64,000 nt of DNA from Hansfordia pulvinata (taxonomy: Eukaryota; Ascomycota; Sordariomycetes; Xylariales). The notes below the pieces were generated by a model. The model did no database searches. It saw only the letters and a list, made by a program, of their open reading frames with translations, and was not told where the DNA came from. The translations under genes and the position numbers were made by a program. Positions 49,101-61,092 of the stretch are shown piece after piece. Location of the stretch: assembly GCA_006538405.1 (NCBI GenBank), contig BJKQ01000014.1, positions 558,001 through 622,000 of the forward strand, written 5' to 3'. Positions within the stretch are counted from its first letter, which is position 1. Every line of letters starts with the position of its first letter.

Positions 49101-50172
49101 GAACTGCCGCCGGGAGCTGGTCCTCGTAGCCTGCTGTGCTCGCCAGCCCGCCCGCCAGCCTGCCTCTACTCGTACGCCCTACCTCCCCCTCCACCCCACC
49201 GATATCTTCATCTCCAGTCCAATTCTCCATCCACCCCTGAGGTTCTGTGCCATTTTCCATTTCCAGCCATATACGTACATACGAGTATGGGAACCCAGTC
49301 CGTGGTTCCTTGCCCCCATCTTTTAGGCCCCAGAGTGCCACGAGTACGACCGACCCGACCGCCAGCACACCCCAGGCACGAGCCCCTCCACGCCCTCTTC
49401 CCACTTCGGCCTTCACCCCGGATGTGTCAAGATGCACATGAGGGCCCGCCGCGGCGGTTTTCTCGGAGCTTTGAACAATGACCCTGGTCTGCGGGTCGCC
49501 GTCAAAACCTACCCGTCGGTGATGGTCCCAGCTCCTTTCCTTTCTGCCTGGGCTGCCTGGCTTTCTGGCTGCAAGCTGGGGCTGTCCGTGGGAAACGAGA
49601 CGCGCTGAACGCAACGGAACCATCGGATTGGCACGCCACCCGCCTCACCTCTCAGCCCAGCCCAGCCCAGCCTGGTCCAGTCACCCCTGACCCTTCCAGA
49701 CGACCGTTGCCCTTTTGCGACTCTGTACACTTTGCCTCGCGCTCCAACCCACCGCAACGTACGCGCACGGATAGCCTCAATCGAGAATCGACCAAAAGGG
49801 ATCTCTCAGGATGGCGCAATACGGAGTGCGAGTACAGCCGCCCGCAAACTAACTTACTAGCCCCCTGGCGGAGCCCTGAAAACAGGACAGTCGCACGATC
49901 GGCACCCGGACTGGCAACTACGAGTACCTACGAATACTCGTGCGCACGTCGCCATGCCCTTGATATCGCGCTTGAGTGTACGTGTCTGCTGCAACTGATG
50001 AAAGCGCGGACTGGCGGCAAGTGTCCTGCCGCGCCCTGTCCAGCCATTCAAGCGCCTAGCAGCGCTTCGCCAAGGAGACCCGACGTTCCCTCGCCATCAA
50101 GGGGTGTGGGCCATCAGAGACGGGCAGCCAAGGTGTCCAGCCGCGCGGGCATGCGATGGATACATGTCCTCG

Positions 50173-50209
50173 CCCCCCCCCCCCCCCCCCCCCCCCCCCG
50201 CCTACGAGT
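50173..50209 (+). repeat. 37-base poly-C tract
   Basis: Uninterrupted run of 37 C, followed directly by a CCTACGAGTACT word. The length is probably approximate in the assembly. The opposite strand is a long G run able to form quadruplex structure. Confidence 0.9.
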
Positions 50210-51680
50210 ACTCATACATCTCACTCCAGGCCAAGGATCTCTCAGGGCGACCCAATCGTCGGCACGCAGTCGAGGCTAGCAGAGCAGCCCCCAGCGTCGA
50301 GTCTCTGTGTGCCTGTGCCCAAGGCACGCAGCGCAACGAAGGAGACCATGATCATCTGGACGGCGCTATCTACACTCGATATACCTCGCAACACCAGGAA
50401 TCCGATTCCTTGCCGCATCTAGTGGGAAGGATCCAGACAATCATTCTTAGTAGCCAACATCATGATGAGCCTAGCACAACAACAAAGCCGAGAAGGGAAT
50501 TCCCATGCGTACCTGTGTCAGCTGAGGTAGTTCGATTGCGAATCAGCACAATCCTTCCTGCACCCCGCTGCCGGTTGATCCTCCAAGGTCCCCGGGTCGC
50601 GCAAGATACAGGCAGTCGTGGACCCAAACGCCGTCTGTTGCTCGTACATGCACACAATACCCACGTACGTGTGTAGTGCGGTGGAACGAGCAGAGCACAT
50701 GACGCGATTAGTCGCATCCCGGCACCAAATCTCGCGACAGTCGCACGCAGACACTTATCCACCACAGTCGCCTGCTCGTGTCCGGGTCAAGCGCTCAGGA
50801 GCATGCTTAGATGTACGACTTCGCAGGCCGTGCTGGGCGCAAGCTGCGCGCAAACAGCCACGCCGGCCAATTGCCTCGATTGGTGGCTCATCCGTGGCCA
50901 AATGAATGGCTCGGTGAGATACCCTGCCCCATCGGGCGCGCTTATTGCCGCTCCCGGGGACCCCGAAGCACGGAGCAATCAGGAGCCGCCCCAGATCCAG
51001 ATCTTTCAGCAATGGCTTCCTGGGGCGCACGCGGCACGGGGGGCTAGCCGGTGGTCCAGCCCAGCAGGAGCCGCCGCAGCAGGACGGGCGGTGGCTTGGG
51101 GTCCGTTCGTCGCGGCTGGACGCAGATTAGGGCTGCGAATCGCCTGGCGCAAGTTGGTGGGAGGCGACACCCAGCGGAAGAACACATGGATGGATGATAC
51201 ACGGCACGGCTGCCAGCAGGAGGGCTTGACGCGACGGGGTGCTTCTCTCGGGAGGAAGGGGGCCTGGCTGGGTTGGGGTCCACGGCACGCCAGCGTCGGC
51301 CGCCCCCCCCCCCCCCTCCCTCTCTCTCTAGGAGTACGACTACATACATACTCGCTCGTACGACCGCAACAGCAGCATTCCTCTTCACAGACGCCCAGGA
51401 CCCGTCTCCATCACAATGCCCCCGGCACTCCATATTTCACCGCGCTTGTGGGGCTTTAGCAGACACACTGGCACGTTGCTAGCAGCCCAGCGGCGACAAG
51501 CTGCCACGCCTGCCACGCCTACGAGTACGGCTGCCTGTGGTGGCGGCGGTCGGTGGGTGGGGAGATCTCTGTCGCAGCTCCTGGCTCCCGTTGCCGCAGC
51601 ATGTCAGCCTACCTGACCTTGATCGACGATAGACCTTGGGCGGGCGGTCTTCCCGAGAGTGACCAGCAGCACGAGTACCT

Positions 51681-51688
<8 letters not shown>

Positions 51689-51719
<31 letters not shown>
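51689..51719 (+). repeat. AG microsatellite
   Basis: About fifteen AG units within the intergenic desert. Confidence 0.9.
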
Positions 51720-51722
<3 letters not shown>

Positions 51723-52674
51723 GGTCTGCGAGTATTATGGATCTGACGCCTGGAGCTCACGTCTGGAGCTTGAAACTCGCCGGTTTGCAGGAGGAGCGAC
51801 AGGGCGTGGGCTCGGACTCTTCGAGTAGTGGTGTGGTGGGCTGAACCCGCTTTCTGATCTTCGGACATGAGCGAGACCCGCGGGCGAAACCCAGGCACAG
51901 GCTCATCTCGTTCAGCACTCCCGTCTGGCCAGGAGTACCACGACGGAGGTACGGGTAATCAGCCACCGACCCGCGTCGGCAACGTGGACCAAGACGAGAC
52001 GAACAAGAGAGGCGGCGATCCGGGCCTGCGATCTGCCTGGTCACGCACACACACAAACACACACACTCTCTCTCTCTCTCTCGTCACTCACTGGCACTGC
52101 TCTGCTAATAATCGGCCGGCCGCATCGCGCGAGTACAGTACCTCCCTCCCTACCTACGGATGCAAACACTCGAGAGCGGCGGATCGTCTCTGGAGCCCAG
52201 CCCATTCCCCCATCTGCCGACCGTTGCGCAACCCTAGGGCTACCCCGGCACGATGCTAAGTGATCGCCAAGGCTCCCCCTTTGGCTGCCCGTGTCCCGTA
52301 CTTCTTGTATGCCCGTCTCGCTCGTGGCACCGTGCATATATCCCCCGTGCCACCTTACCTGAATACCTACACACCCAGCTAACTCACCCGGCATCTTGCT
52401 ACATGCCTACCTTACCTACCTACTCGTAGATACATACTCGTACCTACGGTAACCTCACGTCCCTTTCGCTTGCCCTCCCTCCCTCCTTCACATCACCAAC
52501 CAACCCCTCCCGCCCGGCCACGCGAACGCGCCGACACCCCACGAAAAACGCACGCCTGCAGGACTCGGCTGTCTCGGTGCTGCATGGTCGGCTACCTTTC
52601 TTGACAGCAACTCGGCGACTGGACGGGCGCTGCATCACCAGCCTGAGCCCGCCGTCGGCCCCTCCCCCGCACCG

Positions 52675-55600
52675 ATGGACGCCTCCAACGTCTTTCGCCA
52701 GATCGAGGGCTTTGGGACGTATGCCCCGAAGCCTCCGCAACATCTCCCTCAGACGAAGCGGGCCATCAAAATCGAAGATCACGACAGCGAGGCTCCCAGT
52801 CGCATCGCGCACACGCTCACAGCCTGCTGCCGCTGTCGCCAGGTACGTCCGGACCACGATGATGCCCCAGCGCGCCTGGCCCCTGCCCCGGCTTGGCGCA
52901 CCGACCAGGTCCTGGGGCTGCGGCCGTGTGATGTGGTGGCAACAGACAGCTGCGTCTCGAGCTCTCGGGGACGTTGAGCAGAAAGACCAGCAAACCCCGG
53001 CAGACAGAGCTAGCTGACTGATGCTGATGATGATGACGGCACTGCACTCAACAGAGGAAAACCCGATGCGATCCCACCCTCCCGCGCTGCCTCCCATGCG
53101 AGCGCTCGGGGTCTACGTGCGAGTATTTCGACACCACCAGAGGCAAGCGGATCAACCGCTTCTACGTCGTCCGCCTCCAGGAGAAGGTCCGTGCTCTCGA
53201 GACGGACCTAGGCCAGTACACCGACGAGGATGACAGCCCCCGGGACGGCGAGCACGTGGTCAGGCCCGGCGGCTTGGTGCGCCTCAACGACTCGGACGAG
53301 ACCCCGCGCTACCTCGGGCCCTCGAGTGGCATCGCCATGACCCGCATTCTCATGGAAGAGGCTAAGCGGTACACGGATTCGGCGCGCATATCAGAACTCG
53401 TGCCGGAAATCCGCGGTCGACAGTACCCGGCCGCGCCGCTGAACTCGTCGGCCGTCCGCGCGTTCTCGATGATCGGCCCGCACGGCCAGTCGCGCAAGAA
53501 GAGCTATCCCATGGTCAGCGCCGTGCCAGCGCAGACGCTGCCGAGCCGGGCGATTGCCGACAAGCTCGTCGAGGTCTTCCATCAGCGAGGTAAGCAAGCA
53601 GACCCCCATTCCGCCCAAGCGACGTCAACACGTCACGAGAAGTGCGCATTGCTCCCCGGCCACCTTTTCCTGACTCCCTCCCCTAGCGCAACTCTTCTCG
53701 CCGGCCATCCACCAGCAATGCCTGGCCACTGCTGTCGACGACGTCTTCGCCGGATCCCAATGCCCCTACCACAACCTCATGGTGCGCCTGGTCATGGCCA
53801 TCAGCATGCAGAAGCTCGATGCCACCTACGCGGGCCTCGCCGACAGCTACTACCTTGCGGCCATGGAGTACTTCGAGGACGTGACACGGTCGAAAGATCT
53901 CAAGACCCTGCAATGCCTTGTTCTGATCGGGCAATACTCCCTGCTGACGCCCACGCGGACGGCGGTCTACTACATCATAGGCTTGGCCACGCGAATCTGC
54001 CAGCAACTTGGCTTTGGCGACGAGAAGACCATTGCCATCGGCGCCAGCAACCCCAAGATCCTGGACCTGCGTCGCCGCGTGGCCTGGAGCGTCATGTGCA
54101 TGGAGTTTGGCCTGGCTCAGTCCATGGGCCGACCCAGCGGACTGGCAAAGACTTCGGATGTGGTAGACATCAAATTCTTCGAGACTGTGCCCGACGCCAA
54201 CATCACGGAGAACGGCATCACCCCCGGTCCGCCAGACACCAACAAGCTGGTCGCCGTTCACTTCTGCAAGATGCGGCTGCTGCAGGCCGAGATCCGCCGG
54301 GTGCTTTACGAAACGAAACACTCGACGCCCAGGAGCGACGGTGATCCTTGGTTCGCCGCCATGGAGACCAAGATGAACAAGTGGCTGGACGCCACGCCAG
54401 AGAAGCCCGCCTGGTGCAAGTCGTGGTGAGTCCGCAGGCACCCATCGCAACCCATTAGACCAACGAACGCATGCCTAACCCATACGAAAACCCAGGTTCA
54501 CCGGACGATACCACACGATGGTGGTCACCATGTATCGGCCATCCCCTCAGGTGCCCAAACCATCGGTTGAGGCAACAAACAGGTGCTTCCAGTCGGCAGC
54601 TCACGTCATTGATATATCGAGCAAGCAGATGATGGCCGCAGCGGTGGACATCACGTGGGTCTTCATACTGACCCTGTACATGGCCCTGAACGCCATGCTG
54701 TGGAGCATCACCCACCAAGAGATCCGGCTTCTGCACTCCCGCGACGAGGTGCAGGCTCTGACCACCACGGCTCTGGAGATTGTGGACCAGTGCGCCGAAA
54801 GATGGCCGGGGACCGAATCGGCGTCGCAACTCTACGCCACGCTGGCCAAGGCCTGTCTCCAGAGCTATGAATCCAGGAGCACCCCTACCTTGACGAACTC
54901 GAGCACGGCTCCCACCCCGACTTCCTTGTCATCAGACGCAAACTCGCCCCCGGAGGCCAAGGACATGCCCATGGTCAAGGGACCCACCACGTCGGATGTT
55001 CCCTCTTTTAACAAACCTCAATTCGGCTCGGTCTTTGACTCTGCACCGGAGCAGATGGCCAACTTTACCTTTGATAACCACGGGCCCCCTCAGCCCAGCT
55101 TCCGCTCCAACTCAATATTCGAGAACCCTGCCTCGAACGAACACAACGGCCGTCGTTTTAGTTTCTTCCCGCCGGACTCCACCAACACCCAAGGAGAGCC
55201 CAGCCTTGTTGATGAAACAACGCCGCCGGCCAGCGACTCGACGACATCGCCTTCGCTGTCTCTGTACTCGCCGCCTGAACAGTTTGCGGCATCGCCCGAG
55301 TCTGTGGCGACCAGCTATGCCGCCCGTCCAGTGATTGATTCCAACTTTCTCTCAACGGCCAATCTGATGAGCGGGCTTGACAGCACGGAAACCTCACCAA
55401 CAGGAATTCCCATTCAGACGCTGCCCACGCCGCAACAACAGCACCAGCAGCAGCAACAACAACAACAACAGCACCAGCAGCAGCAGCAGAAGCAGCAACA
55501 CCAAGGACGGCAGCAAAAGCAGCAGCAGAGACGGCAAGCGCAGCAGCAGCAGCAGCAACACCAACCACAAGTGGGACAGCTGACAGCATCACCATTTCCC

Positions 55601-55966
55601 ATGCACTCGTTGCCACCACAGCAGTCGCAGCTGGCCAACCAGCGCCCGTTGCCCCAAGTCGGGTCGAACGCGGAGTGGTTCAACCCGCCGGCGCCCTTAA
55701 TGTCCGCTTACAACTTTGGCAATTCCAACACGGGCTTCTGGACCGGGCCGGGCGGCGGCGCGCCAAACAGCGGCAACGTGGGCGCCGGTGGCCCCTACGG
55801 TGGGATGGGGATCGAAAGGCACGGCAGCCTCAGCCAGGAGCAGCAATTCGAGCTGATGGATGTGCTGGAGAACGAGGGCATGAGCGACATCAACACGTAT
55901 CTGAACCTGGGGATGGACTTCAACATGGGGAACTCCGGCATGAACTGGGCGGCAGGGGGTGCCTGA
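52675..55966 (+). CDS. clr-1: Zn2Cys6 transcription factor B, CLR-1/ClrA-like
   Basis: Exons 52675-52842, 53055-53589, 53687-54425 and 54496-55966, all GT-AG, 970 aa. The zinc cluster spans residues 51-78, with an intron after CRCRQ: C51-2-C54-6-C61-6-C68-2-C71-6-C78 (RKTRCDPTLPRCLPCERSGS). A basic linker follows (RGKRINRFYVVRLQEKV). The regulatory middle includes GPSSGIAMTRILMEEAKRYT, SYYLAAMEYFEDV and TAVYYIIGLATRICQQLGFG of the fungal_trans domain. The C-terminus holds a Gln/His-rich CAG/CAA tract (about 55434-55570) and an acidic end (MDVLENEGMSDINTYLNLG), a likely activation region. From recall, this resembles CLR-1/ClrA, the cellulose-response regulator; the symbol is tentative, and another member of the same subfamily is possible. 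The GH7 gene 15 kb away would be a plausible target. Confidence 0.85.
55434..55570 (+). repeat. CAG/CAA repeat (poly-Gln)
   Basis: Imperfect trinucleotide repeat encoding a Gln-rich tract with interspersed His, Lys and Arg near the C-terminus of regulator B. The CAG/CAA mixture suggests selection for glutamine rather than simple slippage. Confidence 0.85.
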
Positions 55967-58900
55967 GGGATGAATAGCCGAGGCGTGGGCCTAAGTTGGT
56001 GTGACGGGATCACTGCGCTTCTCCGTTTTTTGTTTCTTTTTTCCTTTTGCCTCCTCGATGGACTCGTCAAGTTGCTGCGTGTAAGATACCCCTTGTCCGC
56101 CAGTTGTCCACTTGACCTTGTTTCGATGTCGTTGGTCCGCCCTCTTGATTGCGGGACGGAGGCGGACTACGTACGGTTACGATTAATGACGGAATCGATC
56201 TTTTGCCCATGTACCTTTAACACGATACGACGGTCGTGTGACCACGCCTCGACCTTGTGAAAAGTTATCAGCCTCGAAAGATCCGTGGGAGGTGGCCGTG
56301 ACTTTGACTTGCGCATCGAGAACCTGGTGATCCCGCAAGCGTCAGCCAGAGCCAGCAGACGACGGGCCTTCCTGATCGGGATAGCACTCGCTGTGGCACG
56401 CGTGCGTCCACGTGTACGTCGTCACTATTTCATCATGGCAACTAGACCGGCGCTACTTGGGCGCGCGTGTGTTATTTGTAGGTGATAGGCGGCGGGCCGT
56501 CGATCATGGGGAGAAGGATTCCCGCGCGGGGGCGGGCACGGGGAATAAAAGGCCAGTGCCAGGCTAATCTGGGCGAAAGCGCTTATTCGGCCGCCAGTCC
56601 AAGTCCAAGGAGGAGGAGAAACGAGAGCAAAAGAGACCAACGACTAGGAAAATTCCCCGACAGGGCTGATCTGTGTGCTTTTCCCCCCCTTTCCGTTTTC
56701 CGCTGGCGATCGGCAAGAAGGACGAAGAGAGACAGGATGAATTTTGCCAAGGAGAATTTTCTTCCTTCTTCTTCTCCCCATGATGAGCGGCATCCTTCGC
56801 TCGGTCACATCGGCCAAGTTTGAATCCAAGAGGGGAATTTCAACTCGTCAATGGAGAAAGGAAATGCCATGCTTTCTTTCTTTCTTCTCTTTGGTCCCGT
56901 CGGCGCCATCCAGCGACACGAATAGGAATCAGGCGCCCCCCGCCCCGCTAGCCCCCAACATCAACATTCGATCCTTTTCGCACGTGGCCCCAACGCGCCG
57001 CCGCTATTTAGGTAGGGGAGGGAGGGGGCTATTTCTGGGGAAAAGCGCCGGCGAGATCCGGGATGCGCTTCTCGCGCGCGCGCGAGCGACGGAACCCGCG
57101 CTCGACGGACATTTCCTGGAGAGTGGGGGTTTCCAAGAGGAGAGAGAATGGAAGCAGGGGCAGGCGACCCGGTTGCCTTGCATGACATGGGGACGAGCAG
57201 GAGTTGCGCGATGAAAGGCAACGCAACGGGCGGGAGGGTGTACGTTTGTCATTTACAAGAGAAGAGAGAGAGAATGTGTGTGGGCGACGAGGCTGACACG
57301 GCAGTGAAACCTTACCACCATTCCCGATGCAGCTGGGTTGGGAGTCATTGGTAGGGTACACGGTACACGGTACACATTGACAACCAAGCGATCTTCTTCC
57401 ATGGGGAATGCCCAAAACATTCAGTAGCTGGTAGGTACGGATACTTGTTTACCCAAGGCGGGCACAGTATCCCGACCCCTGCTGGCGTGAACGCGACAGG
57501 CAGCATCACCTTACCTTACAGGTAAGTGGGCAGGGATATGGAGCGAAACTGTCAGCAAGGGTCGTGCGGCAAGCAGTAGCAGTATTTACATACCTGACGA
57601 GTAAGTTACCGGGTAGTATGTAGCAGCAGCAGCAGCAGCAGCAGTGCCAGCAGCAACACCGACCCGGGCGTCGCCTCTCTCCTCGTCACGGCGCAACTGA
57701 AGCGGGGAATAGCTTCACCCCCCCTCTGCTCCCTTCCTTTCCCGGCGGTACCTGTCGTCTACCTCGACACGTGTGCTGCGGAGCATCTCGTAGGTCGCGT
57801 CGTGGTCCTCCTGCAGAGAGCCGGCACCTCCTCCTTCCCTCTAACAACAAAACGCCCTTCTTTCGCCTTGCGCGACAGCTCCTTCACATCCTTCACGCCC
57901 CCCCCCCCCCTTCCCTTCCCTTCCCTTTCCTTTTCTTCCCGTCGGCCCTGCCCATCAATGCCACGTGAGGATCACGTCTAAATGTGGTTCATGCACACGC
58001 CCCCCCCCCTCCCCTCCTTCTAGATCGTTGCCGGCGAACAAAGTGGGGGATGTCGAGAGAGGGGTGAAGAAGGTGGGAGACGAGGGAACAACCGTTGAAG
58101 AGGAATCCTTCTCGAACGAATCCTGAGCCCCTCTTCTCACGTGGGAAACAAAGTTTCAGCATTAAGCACGAAAACGCCCCCCCCCCCCCCCCGAGATCTG
58201 CGCCTTGGCTCCGTGCCCTTTTTCCGTCCCGCGAGAGGGATGGGAAATCCGGGAAAGATCTATACGCTCGATCAGGCAGAAAGAGGGACATTGCATTGTC
58301 GACTTCGTCTTCGTGGTGTTGTTGTCCATACCGCGGGGGGGGGGGTTCTGGCGGCAACACTGTGGTGGTGTGTCGTGGGGCCTTGCCGCCTTTCTTCGAT
58401 ACTGGTCTCGACTGGATGGTGCAGTGCCGGATGGGGATCGGAGAAGGAATTGGGGATGGCTTCATTAAGCGACGCGGCCGCTGCAGCGTGGGCCTGCTCA
58501 GTCTACGTGGTCTCGATACTCGTCTAGAGCAGTTTCGCCTCAGAGTTGAGAGTTGAAGACAACTGGCAGTTGTAAACAAGTCCTGCACACTGTCACCCAA
58601 GTCTGGCGGCGCATGGGGGCAACTTCGGTCCGGGTCTGTCTTTCGTCGAGGGCTTTCACGAGCGAATAGTCGCCGCCACTCCTGCGCAAGTCTCGTGTCT
58701 TCATGGCATGGCTGGCGCTGAAAGATCTTGGCTACAACCTGAGCCGCAACATCGACTGCCCGCGACAACTACTGAGAGTGTCAACGCCACTCACGACCAA
58801 GGGAAACATGGGCAAAGAAGGCACAGACTAGGACGGCAGCCGGCAGAACGCCCGATAGGGGTCTTCGCTTCAAGTATCCGGCCTGGGTGGGTGGAGGGTC

Positions 58901-59964
58901 GATCCGAGAACCCATCCTGGCGCTTCGGCGCCGGCGCTTCTGATCCGATCCGGGGTCCGGTATGCTCGTAAGGGGTCCCCAGAACCGACCTCGGCACTGG
59001 GCTGTGGTGGTATACTGTCGCGACGTCTTGCGAGTCCACCCCACGTGAACAGGGCGAAAGCATTCCTAGTAGGTAGCCCTGCGGTCAGCAGGAGTTGGGC
59101 GTGGAAGATGGTTCTGGCGGTCCGCCTGGCTGGCCACAGGCAAAGAAAGGCACCCGAGTTCCAATGGATGTATGTGTATCGATGGTTCTCAGTGGGCACC
59201 CCTTCCAACGTCCAGCCGCACCTTCCGTACGTGAACAGCAAGAGTGTATACAGTATGTTGTAGGCAGGAAGTCTACCTACATGTATACACAACCTGGAAG
59301 GTACCTTACAGTACAATGGATGCGGGTATGTATACTGGGCTGAGGTCTTTGTGGTCGATGAAGGTGAGTACCGACCTACATACATATAAGGCTTTTCAAG
59401 GAATTTTGGCAGTATCGTGGTCCCCAACATGACTGAATCTGCCTGAGCTAGGGGCCCTCAAGTATGTAGGTCTTGGACTTCCTTTTTCTTCATTTATTGG
59501 TATCCGTGTCCGGGTGTTTCTACATCGACATGCCGGCCAGTTCACGCGCTCGCAAAGGGGGAAGCCAGACCAGACCGTGTAAGGTACCGTAGATACTCGT
59601 GGAATATTGGAAAACCTGGAGCAATGTCTTAGACCTTCAGTACCGGTTAGGTACATGGAGTACGTATACTGGGTGTGATGACCCGTGGTCGCTGCGGTGG
59701 AAAAGGACATCGAATGGAACCTTAAGCAGAGACGAGGGCGGGCTGAGACAACGCGCCTCGCTTCCATTCGATACGTCGTCCTCCCGCCAACACTGAGGCT
59801 GCCATGCTGAGGCTGCCTGGAAATCGACGGACAGCCCACCGAATGGACGCGCCGCGACCTCATCAACGCCCCCCTCCCAGCATCTTTCCCTCGCCATCCT
59901 CCTCCGAGTAGGTTTACAACCCCCCCCCCCCTTTACCCGCCGAGAGGCAGCGGACGGGACATCC
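55967..59964. other. Intergenic region
   Basis: About 4 kb with no supported gene. It contains a CAG repeat near 57622-57644, poly-C runs near 57900-57910, 58001-58010 and 58175-58190, and a G run near 58337-58347. Short frames such as 58703-58831 (MAWLALKDLG) have no support. TACCTACC-type words lie near 57430-57530 and 59275-59385. Confidence 0.55.
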
Positions 59965-61028
59965 ATGCCACTGCCCGACAACCGCGCCGGCGACGGCGGC
60001 GACGCCGCCCGCCCCAGGACGCCGCCGGCCACGCCCATGTCGCGCTACGACCTCATCGCCCGCGGCAGCCCGACGCTCAGCCCCGCCGGCACCTGCACCT
60101 TCGTCGCCCTGCGCCTGCTCGACCTCCCCTGCAGTGGGCCCTGCTCTCGCCCGCCGCCCGCGCGCCCGGCCGCCGCCTGCTACGAGCACTCCTACCGCCC
60201 GGCGGCTCCTCTTCATCCCCAGCGTCAGCAGCAACATCAGCAGCAGCAGAAACCACCGCCGCCGCCGCCGGCGGACTGAGCCCCCACGCCCTGCTCCTCC
60301 TGTCCATGGCCGCCGCCGCCGCCGCCAAGCAGGTCTACTGGCGCCTGCGGCTGGCCGGCCCCGGCGAGCCCATGGCGCCCCGCGCCGCCGCCGCGGTGGC
60401 CGCCTACAACTCGCTCGCCAACGCCGCCAACGCCCTGGTCTTCCTGGCTAGTAGCAGTAGTAGTAGCAGTAGTAGCGGCAGTGGTGAAGGCGGCGGCGGC
60501 GGCGGCGGCATCCCGCTCGCGGCGGCCTTGGGCGCGGCAGCTTTCGCGGTCGGCCTGGCGGTCGAGGCGGTGGCCGAGGAGCAGCGCCGGGCCTTCAAGG
60601 CGCGGGACCGCGAACGACGACGACGGTGGCGAGCGCGGCCGGACGGGATGTCAGTGACCCGAGATACGGGCGGCGGCGGCAGCAGCAGCGACAAGCACCA
60701 ACAAGACGAGCCCTCCTCACCCCCGACGCCGCCGCCGCCGCCGCAGGTCTGCGACGCGGGCCTGTGGTCGCTGGTCCGGCACCCCAACTACGCTGGCTAC
60801 GCGCTCTGGCGGGCGGGCTACGCGGCGGCAGCGGCAGCGGCAGCCGCTTCCGCTTTCGTTCCCGCCGCCGCCGCCGCCGCGGGGCTGGCGGTCCTGGCGG
60901 CCCACGGGCTCGACTTTGCCTGGCGCGCCACCGCCGTCCTCGACGCCTACTGCGCCCAGCGCTACGGCGCCCGGTGGGCCGCGTACCGCCGACGCGTCCC
61001 GTCGAAGCTCGTCCCGGGTGTGTATTGA
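59965..61028 (+). CDS. DUF1295 / steroid 5-alpha-reductase-like membrane protein, one-base frame loss
   Basis: Intronless; 354 aa after restoring one base. The N-terminus (SRYDLIARGSPTLSPAGTC) leads into hydrophobic helices. The C-terminal core has SLVRHPNYAGYALWRAGYA, the RHP-NY motif of the 5-alpha-reductase/isoprenylcysteine methyltransferase-like fold that binds NADPH or SAM. It ends with YGARWAAYRRRVPSKLVPGVY, typical of DUF1295. Several Ala, Ser and Gly runs expand the loops. The predicted protein is an integral membrane protein, probably of the ER, acting on a lipid or sterol-like substrate that cannot be named. The frame is lost at the C4 run 60126-60129: LLDLPC is read instead of LLDLPLQWALLSP. 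Without the extra base the first frame stops at 60279. Confidence 0.78.
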
Positions 61029-61058
61029 GCTTCCCGACTGAGAAGCATGGAATGTGTG

Positions 61059-61092
<34 letters not shown>

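Larger units (their letters stand above)
42957..52674. other. 9.7 kb gene desert between divergent regulators
   Basis: No gene is supported on either strand; the longest frames (for example 232 codons at 44338-45036, minus) lack domains. It contains a GTAG tandem at 43104-43132, GGT-rich repeats near 43345-43385, a 37-base C run at 50173-50209, a poly-C near 51302-51316 and an AG repeat at 51689-51719. ACGAGTAC/GTACTCGT, TACGGAGTAC and TACCTACC words recur throughout. It presumably carries the promoters of both zinc-cluster genes, and may encode non-coding RNA that cannot be recognised here. Confidence 0.6.

Noticed and set aside
51416..51616. 66-codon frame starting MPPALHISPRLWGFSRH, resembling a mitochondrial presequence
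   Set aside because: Nothing gene-like follows, and the sequence then runs into intergenic repeat words. Too little to call a gene.
58703..58831. 42-codon frame MAWLALKDLGYN
   Set aside because: It is short, has no upstream promoter signal and no recognisable family, and is expected by chance in GC-rich DNA.
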